64,000 nucleotides of DNA. It comes from Intrasporangium flavum. GTDB lineage: Bacteria; Actinomycetota; Actinomycetes; Actinomycetales; Dermatophilaceae. Numbering within the stretch: the first letter of the stretch is position 1; every line of letters begins with the position of its first letter. The notes beneath the pieces are model-generated. The model was not told the origin of the DNA, made no database searches, and saw only the letters and a program-made list of their open reading frames with translations. The position numbers and the translations under genes are program-made. Location: positions 121,636-185,635 of the forward strand of contig NZ_MLJO01000004.1 of assembly GCF_001956915.1 (NCBI RefSeq). The letters are read 5' to 3'. Shown here one piece after another: positions 42,361 through 51,878 of the stretch.

Positions 42361-43905
42361 ATGATCCGCGCCTACGACGTCGAGACGGTCCGGGCCGTCG
42401 AGCAGGCCGCCATGGCCGAGCTGCCCGAGGGCGAGCTGATGGACCGCGCCTCGCGCGGCCTGGCCGAGGTGGCCGCCGCGCGCCTCGCCGACCACGACGG
42501 CGCCACCGTCGTGGGGCTCGTCGGGGCCGGGGCCAACGGGGGAGACACCCTCTTCGCCGTCGCCCACCTCGCCGAGGCGGGCTACCCGGCCGCGGTGGTG
42601 CTGCTGCCTGCGAGCGGGCGCGACGGCGTCCACGCCGCCGGCCTGGCTGCCGCAGAGGAGGCCGGCACCGTCGTGCACGTGGCGGGGCAGGACCCTGCCG
42701 CGGCGCAGGGTGCCGTCGCCGAGGCCGACGTCGTGCTCGACGGGATCGTCGGCATCGGTGGGCGCCCGGGACTGCGCCCCGACGCCGCCCGGCTCGTCGA
42801 CGCCGTCGACGACGACGCGTGGGTGCTGGCCGTCGACGTGGCGAGCGGCCTCGACCCCGACGGCGGGTGGCGCGACGCCGAGGGAGCCCCCGACGCCGCC
42901 GACGCGGGTGGCCCCACCGACGACGACGCCGTCTGGGCCGACGAGACCGTCACCTTCGGCGCGCCCAAGCCGGTGCACCTGCTTCCGGCGGGGGAGGCGG
43001 CCTCGGGCCGGCTCACCGTGGTCGACATCGGCCTGCACCTCGACGACGTCGACGCCGCGGTCGAGCGGCTCACCCACGACGACGTCGCCCGGCTGTGGCC
43101 GGTGCCCGGCCAGTCCGACGACAAGTACTCCCGGGGCGTGCTCGGCGTCGTCGCGGGTGGCGAGTCCTACGCCGGCGCGGCGGTGCTCTGCACGACGGCG
43201 GCGGCCGAGGCCGGCGTCGGGATGCTGCGCTACGTCGGCACCCCGACCCCCACCGCGCTGGTGCGCCAGGCGGTGCCCGAGGCCGTCATCGGCGACGGGC
43301 GCGTCCAGGCCTGGGTCGTCGGGCCCGGGCTCGACGCGTCGAGCGGGGACGCCGACGCCGAGGCGGGTGCCCAGCTCGCGGTGGCCCGCGCCGCGCTCGC
43401 GAGCGACCTGCCCGTCGTCGTCGACGCCGGTGGCCTCGACCTGCTCACCGGCCACCGCGACGCCCCGACCCTGCTGACCCCGCACGCGGGCGAGCTCGCC
43501 CGGCTGCTGACCCGTCTCGACGACGGCGCCGACGTGACGGTCGACGCCGTCAGGGCCCACCCGCTGCGCCACGCGCGTCGCCTGGCCGCCCTGACCGGGG
43601 CGACCGTGCTGCTCAAGGGCGCGACGACGCTCGTCGTCACCGAGGGCGAGCCGGTGCGCAGCCAGGCCGACGCACCGCCGTGGCTCGCGACCGCCGGCGC
43701 CGGCGACGTGCTCTCCGGGATCGTCGGCACGCTGCTCGCCTCGGGCCTGTCGCCGCACGACGCGGGATCGCTCGGCGCGCTCGTGCACGGCGTGACCGCC
43801 GACCGGGTGTCCGGGGGAGGGCCCCTGCGGGCGCTCGCCGTGGCCCAGGGCGTGCGCGCGACGGTCCGCGACCTCCTCCGGCGGGGCCGCTCGTCCCCCG
43901 AGTGA
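42361..43905 (+). CDS. nnr: Bifunctional NAD(P)H-hydrate epimerase/dehydratase
   Basis: 514 aa. Repairs NAD(P)HX, the hydrated damaged cofactor. The N-terminal YjeF_N epimerase domain (about 1-220) has GAGANGGDTLFAVAHL. The C-terminal ADP-dependent dehydratase, a ribokinase-like fold (about 240-510), has LTPHAGELARLL, LLKGATTLV and ATAGAGDVLSGIVGTLLASG. Fusion of both domains is usual in bacteria. ATG after GAGGAGAG. Confidence 0.96.
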   Translation: MIRAYDVETVRAVEQAAMAELPEGELMDRASRGLAEVAAARLADHDGATVVGLVGAGANGGDTLFAVAHLAEAGYPAAVVLLPASGRDGVHAAGLAAAEEAGTVVHVAGQDPAAAQGAVAEADVVLDGIVGIGGRPGLRPDAARLVDAVDDDAWVLAVDVASGLDPDGGWRDAEGAPDAADAGGPTDDDAVWADETVTFGAPKPVHLLPAGEAASGRLTVVDIGLHLDDVDAAVERLTHDDVARLWPVPGQSDDKYSRGVLGVVAGGESYAGAAVLCTTAAAEAGVGMLRYVGTPTPTALVRQAVPEAVIGDGRVQAWVVGPGLDASSGDADAEAGAQLAVARAALASDLPVVVDAGGLDLLTGHRDAPTLLTPHAGELARLLTRLDDGADVTVDAVRAHPLRHARRLAALTGATVLLKGATTLVVTEGEPVRSQADAPPWLATAGAGDVLSGIVGTLLASGLSPHDAGSLGALVHGVTADRVSGGGPLRALAVAQGVRATVRDLLRRGRSSPE

Positions 43906-43965
43906 CCCGTGCGTCACCACGACCCCCGGACGCGGACGCCGTCCGGAACTGCGAGACTGCACCCG

Positions 43966-45237
43966 ATGAGCACGACCGACACCACCGCACCCGACGCGTC
44001 CCGCCCGCCGGCCGGGCCCGACGGCCGACCGGGGCTGCCCTCGACCCACGGCACCACGGTGTGGGCCGAGATCGACCACGACGCGCTCGCCGCCAACGTC
44101 CGCACGCTGCGCTCCCTCGCGCCGTCCTCGGAGTTCATGGCCGTCGTCAAGGCCGACGCCTACGGCCACGGCCTGCTGCCCGTCGCCCGCACCGCCGTGG
44201 CCGCCGGAGCCACGTGGCTCGGCGCGGCCCAGTTCGCCGAGGCGTTCGCCCTGCGCGACGCCGGCCTGACCGAGCCCCGCCTGCTCACCTGGCTCAGTGT
44301 CCCCGGCAGCGACTTCGCCGGCGCCGTGGCGCGCGACATCGACCTGTCCGCGTCGGCCCCGTGGGTCCTCGACGAGGTCGCGGCCGCCGCCCGTGCTCTG
44401 GGGCGCACCGCGCGCATCCACCTCAAGGTCGACAGCGGCCTCGGCCGGGGCGGTGCCTACGGCGCCGACTGGGGCGTCCTCGTCGACCACGCCCGACGCC
44501 TCGAGGCCGAGGGTGCCGTCCGCGTCGTCGGCATCTGGACCCACTTCGCCCACGCCGACGCGCCCGAGCACCCGACCGTCCTGGCCCAGCAGGAGCGGTT
44601 CTTCGACGCCGTCGCCGAGGCCGAGCGTGCCGGGCTGCGGCCCGAGCTGCGCCACCTGGCCAACTCGGCCGCGACGCTCGTTCACCCGTCGGCCCACGCC
44701 GACCTCGTGCGACCCGGCATCGCGATGTACGGCCTGACGCCCGTGCCCCAGCTCGACGACGACTTCGGGCTGCGCCCGGTCATGACGCTGCGGGCCCGGC
44801 TCGCGCTCGTCAAGCGGCTCCCGGCCGGCCAGGGCATCAGCTACGGCCACGTGTACACCCCGTCGGTCGACACCGTCGTCGGTCTCGTGCCGGCGGGGTA
44901 CGGCGACGGCATCCCGCGCAATGCGACCAACGTCGGCCCGGTCCGCGTCGGTGACCTCCGCACGACGATCGCCGGTCGTGTCTGCATGGACCAGTTCGTC
45001 GTCGACCTCGGCCCCGGCGCCACGGCGCAGGCCGGCGACGTCGTCACCCTCTTCGGCGGTGCACCGGGCGAGCCGACCGCGCAGGACTGGGCCGACGCCA
45101 CCGACACCATCAGCTACGAGATCGTGACCCGCCTCGGTGCCCGCGTGCCGAGACTGCACGTGGGTGAAGCGCTACCGACGGGTACGTCTCCCGCCGACGA
45201 CGCGTCCGGCGTCGCAGTGACGAAGGACCAGGCATGA
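43966..45237 (+). CDS. alr: Alanine racemase
   Basis: 423 aa. Converts L- to D-alanine for peptidoglycan. PLP-Lys62 in FMAVVKADAYGHG, catalytic Tyr in GISYGHVYTP, C-terminal barrel RVCMDQFVVDLG. An N-terminal extension of about 30 residues is not conserved. GAGACT lies 7 nt before ATG 43966 with no ribosome site. Its stop overlaps the hydrolase ATG. Confidence 0.97.
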   Translation: MSTTDTTAPDASRPPAGPDGRPGLPSTHGTTVWAEIDHDALAANVRTLRSLAPSSEFMAVVKADAYGHGLLPVARTAVAAGATWLGAAQFAEAFALRDAGLTEPRLLTWLSVPGSDFAGAVARDIDLSASAPWVLDEVAAAARALGRTARIHLKVDSGLGRGGAYGADWGVLVDHARRLEAEGAVRVVGIWTHFAHADAPEHPTVLAQQERFFDAVAEAERAGLRPELRHLANSAATLVHPSAHADLVRPGIAMYGLTPVPQLDDDFGLRPVMTLRARLALVKRLPAGQGISYGHVYTPSVDTVVGLVPAGYGDGIPRNATNVGPVRVGDLRTTIAGRVCMDQFVVDLGPGATAQAGDVVTLFGGAPGEPTAQDWADATDTISYEIVTRLGARVPRLHVGEALPTGTSPADDASGVAVTKDQA

Positions 45238-46520
45238 CCCCACGGCAGAGGCGAAACCCCGTTCTCGGGATCGCCGCCGCGAGCATCGGCGTGGCCGCGG
45301 GCGTCGCGGCCGGCGTGGCCGCGGGGATCGCCGCCGACCGCGCTGGCAAGCACCGCGCGGCGATGGCCGCCCTCGAGACCCCCGAGCTGCTCGACATCAC
45401 CCCCGACGAGGAGCACGTCGTCCTGACGAGCGACGGCGTCGCCCTCCACGCCGAGGTCGACGTCCCCGACCCGGCCACGGCCACCGCAGCGGCCCGGGGC
45501 ACGACGCGTCGGGGGCGGGCCTCCGAGCTGCCGACCGTCGTGCTCACCCACGGCTACTGCCTCAGCCTGCGCTGCTGGGTGTACCAGCGTCGCGCGCTCA
45601 AGGCGGCCGGGTTCCGCGTCGTCAGCTGGGACCAGCGCGGCCACGGCCGCTCCGGCCGGGGCGAGCGCGACAGCTACACGATCGAGCGCTTGGGCGAGGA
45701 CCTGCGCCACGTCATCGAGCAGCTCGTGCCGACCGGCGACGTCGTCCTCGTGGGCCACTCGATGGGTGGCATGACGATGATGTCGCTCGCCGAGCACGAC
45801 CCCGCGCTCGTCGCGAGCCGCGTCGTCGGCGCCGGCTTCGTCGCGACGAGCCCCGGTGGCCTCACCCTCGCCAACGGCGGGCGGATGGCGACGTTCGGGC
45901 GCACCTTCCTCGAGCGGCTCGGCCCCGGTGTGCTCGGGCCGCTGTCCACCCGCCCCGAGGTCTTCAGCCGCATCCGCCGGGTCGGCCGCGACGTCGAGCT
46001 GTTCCTCGTCGAGCAGAACTCGTTCGCGTCCCCGGTGCCGCGCTCGGTCGTGCGCTACACCGCCGACATCCTGCTCGGCACGCCCCTCGACGTCATCAAC
46101 GACTACCTCAAGACCTTCGACGGCTTCGACAAGCGGCCGACGCTCGCCTCGTTCCGGCACGCGGTCGTCCTCGTCTTCAACGGCCGCGAGGACATCCTCA
46201 CCCCGCCCTCGCACAGCGAGCTGATCGTCGAGGCCATCCCCGGCGCCGAGCACGTCGTCGTCAACGACGCGGGCCACGTCATCATGCTCGAGCACCCCGA
46301 CCTGCTCGACACCCAGCTCGTGACGCTCGTCGAGCAGGCCGCGCGGGCCCGGGCCGAGCAGGTCGATGTGGCGCGCCAGCCGCGGGTGCGGCGCATCGTC
46401 ACCGACGTCGCCAAGGGCCGCCGCCAGCGGCGGCTCGAGCAGCAGGCCGACGAGCTCGTCCGCTCCCAGCGCCGACGCGGCGCGCGCGGTCGCACGGCCC
46501 GCCCGGCCCGCGAGGGCTGA
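45234..46520 (+). CDS. Alpha/beta hydrolase with N-terminal membrane anchor
   Basis: 428 aa. The N-terminal Ala/Gly-rich TM helix (about 11-35) is a signal anchor. The hydrolase domain has oxyanion region VVLTHGYCLSLRCW, nucleophile elbow VGHSMGG, acid in FNGREDILTPP and His in DAGHVIMLEHP. A basic C-terminal tail of about 60 residues is rich in Arg. Substrate unknown. ATGA overlap with alr; the same gene often lies between alr and tsaE in actinobacteria, so an envelope-related role is plausible. Confidence 0.9.
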   Translation: MTPRQRRNPVLGIAAASIGVAAGVAAGVAAGIAADRAGKHRAAMAALETPELLDITPDEEHVVLTSDGVALHAEVDVPDPATATAAARGTTRRGRASELPTVVLTHGYCLSLRCWVYQRRALKAAGFRVVSWDQRGHGRSGRGERDSYTIERLGEDLRHVIEQLVPTGDVVLVGHSMGGMTMMSLAEHDPALVASRVVGAGFVATSPGGLTLANGGRMATFGRTFLERLGPGVLGPLSTRPEVFSRIRRVGRDVELFLVEQNSFASPVPRSVVRYTADILLGTPLDVINDYLKTFDGFDKRPTLASFRHAVVLVFNGREDILTPPSHSELIVEAIPGAEHVVVNDAGHVIMLEHPDLLDTQLVTLVEQAARARAEQVDVARQPRVRRIVTDVAKGRRQRRLEQQADELVRSQRRRGARGRTARPAREG

Positions 46521-46523
46521 GCC

Positions 46524-47087
46524 GTGGCGCGCTCGGCGACCTTCACGTGGCGCTCGACCGACGACACCCAGGACTTCGGCCGGCGCCTCGGCGCGCTGCT
46601 GCGCGGCGGCGACCTCCTCGTGCTCACCGGTGACCTCGGCGCCGGCAAGACGACCCTGACCCAGGGCATCGCCGAGGGGCTCGGGGTCCGCGGCCCGATC
46701 ACCTCACCGACCTTCGTCATCGCGCGCGTGCACCCCTCGCTCGTCGGCGGCCCGGCCCTCGTGCACGTCGACGCCTACCGGCTCGGCAGCGCCCTCGAGC
46801 TCGACGACCTCGACCTCGACGCCGACCTCGACGCCAGCGTCACCGTCGTCGAGTGGGGCGCGGGGCTCGCGGAGCAGCTGAGCGAGGAGCGGCTCGAGCT
46901 GACGCTGACCGGCGAGGACGTGCGCGCGGTCCACGCCCATGGCGTCGGCCCGAGGTGGGACGCCGTGCTCGACGCGCTCGCCGAGCCCACCGCCGAGCCC
47001 ACCGCCGACCTCGCCGACGGCGCCGCCGCGGACTCCGCCGACGGCGGCGCCGCGGACTCCGCCGACGGCGCCACCGCCACGTCCTGA
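46524..47087 (+). CDS. tsaE: tRNA t6A synthesis ATPase TsaE
   Basis: 187 aa. ATPase that recycles the TsaB-TsaD complex making t6A37 in ANN-decoding tRNAs. Walker A GDLGAGKTTLTQG (36-48), TSPTFVIARVH, and HVDAYRL (switch). An extra C-terminal tail of about 35 residues is made of Ala/Asp/Ser/Gly repeats (ADSADGG). GTG start 3 bp after the hydrolase stop. Confidence 0.96.
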   Translation: MARSATFTWRSTDDTQDFGRRLGALLRGGDLLVLTGDLGAGKTTLTQGIAEGLGVRGPITSPTFVIARVHPSLVGGPALVHVDAYRLGSALELDDLDLDADLDASVTVVEWGAGLAEQLSEERLELTLTGEDVRAVHAHGVGPRWDAVLDALAEPTAEPTADLADGAAADSADGGAADSADGATATS

Positions 47088-47105
47088 CGGCTGCCGGCGC
47101 TCGGA

Positions 47106-47111
47106 TAGCCT
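47106..47111 (+). promoter_or_regulatory. -10 hexamer TAGCCT of tsaB (leaderless)
   Basis: TAGCCT 7 nt before the tsaB GTG, inside the operon, so tsaB-rimI-tsaD may have its own internal promoter. Confidence 0.55.
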
Positions 47112-47118
47112 GACGCAC

Positions 47119-47853
47119 GTGCTCCTGCTCGCGATCGACACCTCGACGACGGCCATCACGGTCGCCCTGCACGACGGGTCCTCGGTCCTTTCTCGGGCCA
47201 CCACCCTCGACGCGCGGGCGCACGCCGAGCACCTGGCCCCCGGCGTCCGCTCGGCGCTCGCCGACGCCGGTGCCGCGCCGGCCGATGTCACCGACGTCGT
47301 CGTCGGCATCGGGCCCGGGCCGTTCACCGGACTGCGGGTCGGGATCGTCACCGGCCGCACCTTCGCCTTCGCGCTCGGCCTGCCGGTCCGCGGCCTGACG
47401 AGCCCCGACGCCCTCGCCCACGAGGCGTGGCTCGGTGGCCGCCGCGGCGACCTCCTCGTGGCCACCGACGCCCGGCGCAAGGAGGTGTACGCCGCCCGGT
47501 ACGCGCTCGACGACGCCGGGGCGACCCGGGTGCAGGGCCCGATCGTCTCGCGGGCCGCCGACCTCGACGCCGACCTGCGCGCCCTCCCGACCGCCGGCCG
47601 CGGTCCCGGGCTCTACCCCGACGCCCTCCCGCACGGCATCGGCCCGCTCGACGTCGACGCCGGGGCGCTCGCCGACCTCGCGGCCCGACGGCTGCACGGC
47701 GCCGACGGGCACGCCACCGTCCCGGGCGGTGCCGACGCGCCGGGGCGGCAGCTCGTCGACCCGGGCCACGGCTTCGACGGGCTCGAGCCGCTCTACCTGC
47801 GCCGGCCCGACGCCGCGCCCGCCGCGTTCTCGACCAAGTCGACGCTCGGGTGA
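47119..47853 (+). CDS. tsaB: t6A synthesis protein TsaB
   Basis: 244 aa. Inactive ASKHA paralog that scaffolds Tsa[48 protein letters not shown] and [14 protein letters not shown] are family signatures. The GTG 47119 is decided by the conserved start VLLLAIDTS. Its stop overlaps the rimI GTG (GTGA). Confidence 0.96.
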   Translation: MLLLAIDTSTTAITVALHDGSSVLSRATTLDARAHAEHLAPGVRSALADAGAAPADVTDVVVGIGPGPFTGLRVGIVTGRTFAFALGLPVRGLTSPDALAHEAWLGGRRGDLLVATDARRKEVYAARYALDDAGATRVQGPIVSRAADLDADLRALPTAGRGPGLYPDALPHGIGPLDVDAGALADLAARRLHGADGHATVPGGADAPGRQLVDPGHGFDGLEPLYLRRPDAAPAAFSTKSTLG

Positions 47854-48371
47854 GCGCCGTGGCCGACGCGCTTCCCGGTGCCGTACCCGTCCCCGAGGGC
47901 GGGCCCGACGGCCTCACGCTGCACGAGCTCGAGTGGGCCGACCTGCCGACGCTCGCCGACCTCGAGCAGCAGCTCTTCGCCGACGACGCGTGGTCGCCGC
48001 AGACGTGGTGGTCCGAGCTGGCCGCCCGCCCCCGCCGGGAGTACGTCCTCGCCCGCGACGCCGACGGGGCCGTGGCCGGCTACGCGGGGCTCGACCTCGC
48101 CGGCGACACCGCCGACGTCATGACCGTCGCAACGGCCCCGACCCACCAGGGCCGCGGCGTCGGGCGGGTCCTGCTCGACGAGCTGCTCCGGCGGGCCCGG
48201 GCCCACGGCGTCGAGGCCGTGCTGCTCGAGGTGCGCGCCGACAACGACGCCGCTCGCCGCCTCTACGACCGCGCCGGCTTCGAGGTCATCTCGGTGCGCC
48301 GCCGCTACTACCAGCCCCGAGACGTCGACGCCCTCGTCATGCGCCTCCTCGTGACGAAGGGAGAGGCATGA
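47850..48371 (+). CDS. rimI: Ribosomal-protein-alanine N-acetyltransferase RimI
   Basis: 173 aa. GNAT that acetylates the N-terminus of ribosomal protein S18 in model species; in actinobacteria it acts more broadly. CoA loop [51 protein letters not shown] 47850 overlaps the tsaB stop; GTG 47859 is an alternative. Its stop overlaps tsaD ATG. Confidence 0.95.
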   Translation: MSAVADALPGAVPVPEGGPDGLTLHELEWADLPTLADLEQQLFADDAWSPQTWWSELAARPRREYVLARDADGAVAGYAGLDLAGDTADVMTVATAPTHQGRGVGRVLLDELLRRARAHGVEAVLLEVRADNDAARRLYDRAGFEVISVRRRYYQPRDVDALVMRLLVTKGEA

Positions 48372-49414
48372 GCGACGCGCCGCTCGTCCTCGGCATCGAG
48401 ACCTCCTGCGACGAGACCGGGGTCGGCATCGTCCACGGCCAGACGCTGCTCGTCGACACCGTCGCCAGCAGCGTCGACGAGCACGCCCGCTTCGGCGGCG
48501 TCGTGCCCGAGGTCGCGAGCCGGGCCCACCTCGAGGCGATGGTCCCGACCATCGAGCGGGCCTGCCGCGAGGCCGGCGTGGCGCTGCGCGACCTCGACGC
48601 CATCTCGGTGACGAGCGGGCCGGGCCTGGCGGGAGCGCTGCTCGTCGGCGTCGCGTCGGCCAAGGCGCTCGCCGTCGCGCTCGACAAGCCGCTCTACGGC
48701 GTCAACCACCTCGCCTCGCACGTCGCCGTCGACATCGTCGAGCACGGGCCGCTGCCCGAGCCGACGATGGCGATGCTCGTGTCGGGCGGACACTCCTCGC
48801 TGCTGCTCGTGCCCGACGTGACCAACGACGTCCGGTCGCTCGGTTCGACGATGGACGACGCCGCCGGCGAGGCCTTCGACAAGGTGGCCCGCGTGCTCGG
48901 GCTCCCGTTCCCCGGCGGCCCGCACGTCGACCGGGCCGCCCGCGAGGGCAACCGGGTCGCCATCGACTTCCCTCGCGGCCTGACCACCGGGCGCGACATG
49001 GAGCGCCACCGCTTCGACTTCTCCTTCTCCGGCCTCAAGACCGCCGTCGCGCGGTGGGTCGAGACGCGTCAGCGGGCCGGCGAGACCGTGCCGGTCGCCG
49101 ACGTCGCCGCGAGCTTCCAGGAGGCCGTCGTCGACGTGCTGACCCGCAAGGCCCTGCTCGCCTGCAAGGAGAACGACGTCGACCACCTGCTCATCGGCGG
49201 CGGCGTCGCAGCCAACTCGCGGCTGCGGGCCCTGGCCGAGGAACGCTGCGCCAAGGCCGGGGTGACGCTCCGCGTGCCGCGGCCGGGCCTGTGCACCGAC
49301 AACGGGGCGATGGTCGCCGCGCTCGGCGCGCAGATGGTGGCCAAGGGCCGCGAGCCGAGCGACCTCGGCCTGCCCACCGACTCCTCGATGCCGGTCGAGG
49401 TCGTGAGCGCCTGA
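48368..49414 (+). CDS. tsaD: tRNA N6-adenosine threonylcarbamoyltransferase TsaD
   Basis: 348 aa. Transfers threonylcarbamoyl to A37 of t[18 protein letters not shown], iron ligands His114 and His118 in [19 protein letters not shown], and [11 protein letters not shown]. Full length. Last gene of the run; ATGA overlap with rimI. In M. tuberculosis groES follows here directly; in this window it is 5.6 kb further on. Confidence 0.98.
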   Translation: MSDAPLVLGIETSCDETGVGIVHGQTLLVDTVASSVDEHARFGGVVPEVASRAHLEAMVPTIERACREAGVALRDLDAISVTSGPGLAGALLVGVASAKALAVALDKPLYGVNHLASHVAVDIVEHGPLPEPTMAMLVSGGHSSLLLVPDVTNDVRSLGSTMDDAAGEAFDKVARVLGLPFPGGPHVDRAAREGNRVAIDFPRGLTTGRDMERHRFDFSFSGLKTAVARWVETRQRAGETVPVADVAASFQEAVVDVLTRKALLACKENDVDHLLIGGGVAANSRLRALAEERCAKAGVTLRVPRPGLCTDNGAMVAALGAQMVAKGREPSDLGLPTDSSMPVEVVSA

Positions 49415-49453
49415 CGCGGGGACCGGTTCTGGCCCTGGTCCGGGCCGGGCCGC

Positions 49454-50770
49454 TCAGCTGCAGCGAGCCAGACCCATCCGGATCTTGAGGTCGACGACGC
49501 GGGTGGCCGCGGCCTGGACCTTCGCCGCGAACCCGGGGTCGGCCGCGATGGCCGCCTTGAGCGCCCGGTGCATCGGGCCGACCGTCGAGGGGCTGGCGGT
49601 GAGGACGATGTCGCCGCCCGCCGCGACGAACCGGGTCGCGCGCTCGCCGGCGGGCACGGCCGCGACGGCCTTGGCCTTGCCGACGTCGTCGGTGATGACG
49701 ACGCCGTCGTAACCCAGCCGGCCACGCAGCAGGTCGGTGACGATCGGCCTGGAGAAGACGGCATTCGTGCCGGGATCGATCCGGCTGTAGATCGCCGAGC
49801 CGACCATGACGAGGTCGGCGCCGGCGCGGATGCCCGACTCGAACGGCTCGAGGTAGGCGTCGTCGGTCGTCGTCGTGCGGTCGGTGATGCCGGTGGCCGT
49901 GACGTCGGTGTTGCCGGTGATCCGGCCGAGGCCGGGGAAGTGCTTGACGGTCGCGGCGACGTCGCCGGCCCGCATGCCCTTGACGAAGGCCGTGACCATC
50001 CGCGAGTTCGTCGACGGGTCGTTCGAGTACTCCCGGCCGTAGAAGCCGATGGGCTTGTTGTCGCGGCCGACCGAGTCCGGCACCGTGTCGGCGACGGGCG
50101 CGAGGTTGACGTTGATGCCCGCGGCGGCCAGCTGCCGGGCCCACCGTGCGGCGTCGGACCGCAGCGCGGACGCACCGTCGGCGGTCTGGTCGAGGGCCGA
50201 GGGGATGGTGCTGAAGCCCTCGCCCTGCAGCTGCTGCACGGCCCCGCCCTCCTGGTCGGCGGCGAGGAGCAGGCCGAGGTTCGCCGTGCTCGGCCCGGCG
50301 AGCGAGGCGAGGTGGCGGGTCGTGGCCTCGACACGCGCCGAACCGGAGTGCCAGCCACCGAGGAGGATGACGCCGCCGAGGTGGCGGGCCTGGACGAGCG
50401 CGTCGAGGCTGGTGCGGGCGGCGTTCGCGTCGAGCCCCACCATGAGCAGCTGGCCGGCGCGCTCGGTGGCGCTCATGCCGGCGACGATGCGCTGGGCGCA
50501 CGACTGCGTCGGGGTCGGCGTCGGGGTCGCGGTGCTCGTCGCCGGAGCCGTCGAGGTGGGGGACACCGTGGACGTGCCGGGCGTGCTCGTGCCCGCGGGC
50601 GAGGACCCGGCCGGGGAGGTCGACGCGGTCGGACCGGGTGTCGACGAGCAGGCGGCGAGCAGCGCGACCGCGCCGACCGCGACGGCCGCGCCGAGGCGCA
50701 CGCGACCACCTCCGGATGCCCGCAGGCGTCGGTGGCGGCGGGGGCGGCGGGGCTCTCGCTCGTTCACCAC
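49454..50770 (-). CDS. Glycoside hydrolase family 3 lipoprotein (NagZ-like)
   Basis: 438 aa. Lipoprotein signal with LLAAC (Cys41), then a Thr/Ser/Pro linker of about 50 residues, then the GH3 barrel: LLLAADQEGGAVQQL, KHFPGLGRITGNTDV, and the nucleophile Asp region DGVVITDD. Probably a surface beta-N-acetylhexosaminidase acting on cell-wall fragments. The His-Asp dyad loop of classical NagZ (KHFPGHGDT..DSH) is altered, so activity or acid/base use may differ. Convergent with tsaD. Confidence 0.88.
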   Translation of the reverse strand: MVNEREPRRPRRHRRLRASGGGRVRLGAAVAVGAVALLAACSSTPGPTASTSPAGSSPAGTSTPGTSTVSPTSTAPATSTATPTPTPTQSCAQRIVAGMSATERAGQLLMVGLDANAARTSLDALVQARHLGGVILLGGWHSGSARVEATTRHLASLAGPSTANLGLLLAADQEGGAVQQLQGEGFSTIPSALDQTADGASALRSDAARWARQLAAAGINVNLAPVADTVPDSVGRDNKPIGFYGREYSNDPSTNSRMVTAFVKGMRAGDVAATVKHFPGLGRITGNTDVTATGITDRTTTTDDAYLEPFESGIRAGADLVMVGSAIYSRIDPGTNAVFSRPIVTDLLRGRLGYDGVVITDDVGKAKAVAAVPAGERATRFVAAGGDIVLTASPSTVGPMHRALKAAIAADPGFAAKVQAAATRVVDLKIRMGLARCS

Positions 50771-50820
50771 ACGACCCTAACGCGGTCGGCCCGGCGCTCC
50801 CGACGGGCTCGCGGCGACCC

Positions 50821-50840
50821 CCGCCCGACGCGTCGGGCGG
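50821..50840. promoter_or_regulatory. 20-bp perfect palindrome upstream of the nucleoside hydrolase
   Basis: CCGCCCGACGCGTCGGGCGG, 3 bp before a TAGGTT -10 hexamer, so it covers where polymerase would contact the -35/spacer region. Candidate operator for the hydrolase-ribokinase pair, or a terminator remnant. Confidence 0.5.
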
Positions 50841-50843
50841 CGG

Positions 50844-50849
50844 TAGGTT
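50844..50849 (+). promoter_or_regulatory. -10 hexamer TAGGTT of the nucleoside hydrolase gene (leaderless)
   Basis: TAGGTT 6 nt before the GTG at 50856; no ribosome site. Confidence 0.6.
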
Positions 50850-50855
50850 GCCGAC

Positions 50856-51878
50856 GTGACGAACGCCCCCGCAGCGCCAGCCCTGCCCGTCCCGGTGGTC
50901 CTCGACGTCGACACCGGCGTCGACGACGCGTGCGCGCTGCTGCTCGCCGCGCTGCACCCGGCGCTCGACCTGCGCGCCGTCTCGTGCGTCGGTGGCAACG
51001 CGCCCGTCGACGACGTCGTGCGCAACACCCTCCTCGTCCTCGAGACCGCCGGACGCACCGACGTGCCCGTGGCGCGCGGGGCCGAGCGCCCGCTGCTCGA
51101 GCCGGCCCTGCACGCGCGGCACGTGCACGGCCAGGACGGCATGGCCGACCTCGGCTGGGACCCGCCGACCACGAGCGCCGACCCGCGCCACGGCGTCGAG
51201 CTGCTGCGCGACGTGTGCCGCGACGCCGCGGCCCAGGGGCGGCCGGTGACGCTCGTGCCGCTCGCGCCCCTGACGAACGTCGCGCTGCTGCTGCGCACCT
51301 ACCCCGAGGCCGCGGCCGGCATCGCCGAGATCGTCTTCATGGGCGGGGCCGCCGACGTCGGCAACGCGACGGCCTCGGCCGAGTTCAACGTCTTCCACGA
51401 CCCGGAGGCGGCCGCGGTCGTGCTCGACGCCGCGGCCGACCTCGGCATCCGCGTCACGATGTACGGCCTCGACGTCTTCTACGCGCCCGTCGTCGCCCCG
51501 GCGGACTCGGCGCGACTCGTCGCCGTCGGTGGCCGCGGGCCGGCCGAGCTCGGCGGCCGGCTCATGGACTTCCAGCGGGCCCGGCTCGGCGACGCCTCGA
51601 CGATCGGCGACGCCGGGGCCGTCTGCGCCGTCATCGACCGCGGGGCCCTGACGACGCAGACGCTCCCGCTGCGCGTCGAGCTGGCCGGCACGTGGTCGCG
51701 CGGCCGCACCATCGTCGACCGCCGCGAGTGGGAGGGCGCCCGCGCCCACGACCCGCACGGCGAGGCGCCGGTGCGGGTCGAGGTCGCCCTCGGCGTCGAC
51801 GGGGAGCGCTACGCCCGGCTCTGGGTCGACACCCTCCTCGCCGCGGGCGGGGCGGCCGGCCGGGCGGGGGAGCGCTGA
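50856..51878 (+). CDS. Nucleoside hydrolase (IunH/RihB-like)
   Basis: 340 aa. Splits ribonucleosides into base and ribose. Calcium-site motif VVLDVDTGVDDACALLLA at the N-terminus, VPLAPLTNVALLL, FMGGAA, AEFNVFHDPEAA. It overlaps the ribokinase gene (TGATG), which fits a salvage pair: the ribose it releases is phosphorylated by the next enzyme. Nucleobase preference is not clear. Confidence 0.93.
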   Translation: MTNAPAAPALPVPVVLDVDTGVDDACALLLAALHPALDLRAVSCVGGNAPVDDVVRNTLLVLETAGRTDVPVARGAERPLLEPALHARHVHGQDGMADLGWDPPTTSADPRHGVELLRDVCRDAAAQGRPVTLVPLAPLTNVALLLRTYPEAAAGIAEIVFMGGAADVGNATASAEFNVFHDPEAAAVVLDAAADLGIRVTMYGLDVFYAPVVAPADSARLVAVGGRGPAELGGRLMDFQRARLGDASTIGDAGAVCAVIDRGALTTQTLPLRVELAGTWSRGRTIVDRREWEGARAHDPHGEAPVRVEVALGVDGERYARLWVDTLLAAGGAAGRAGER

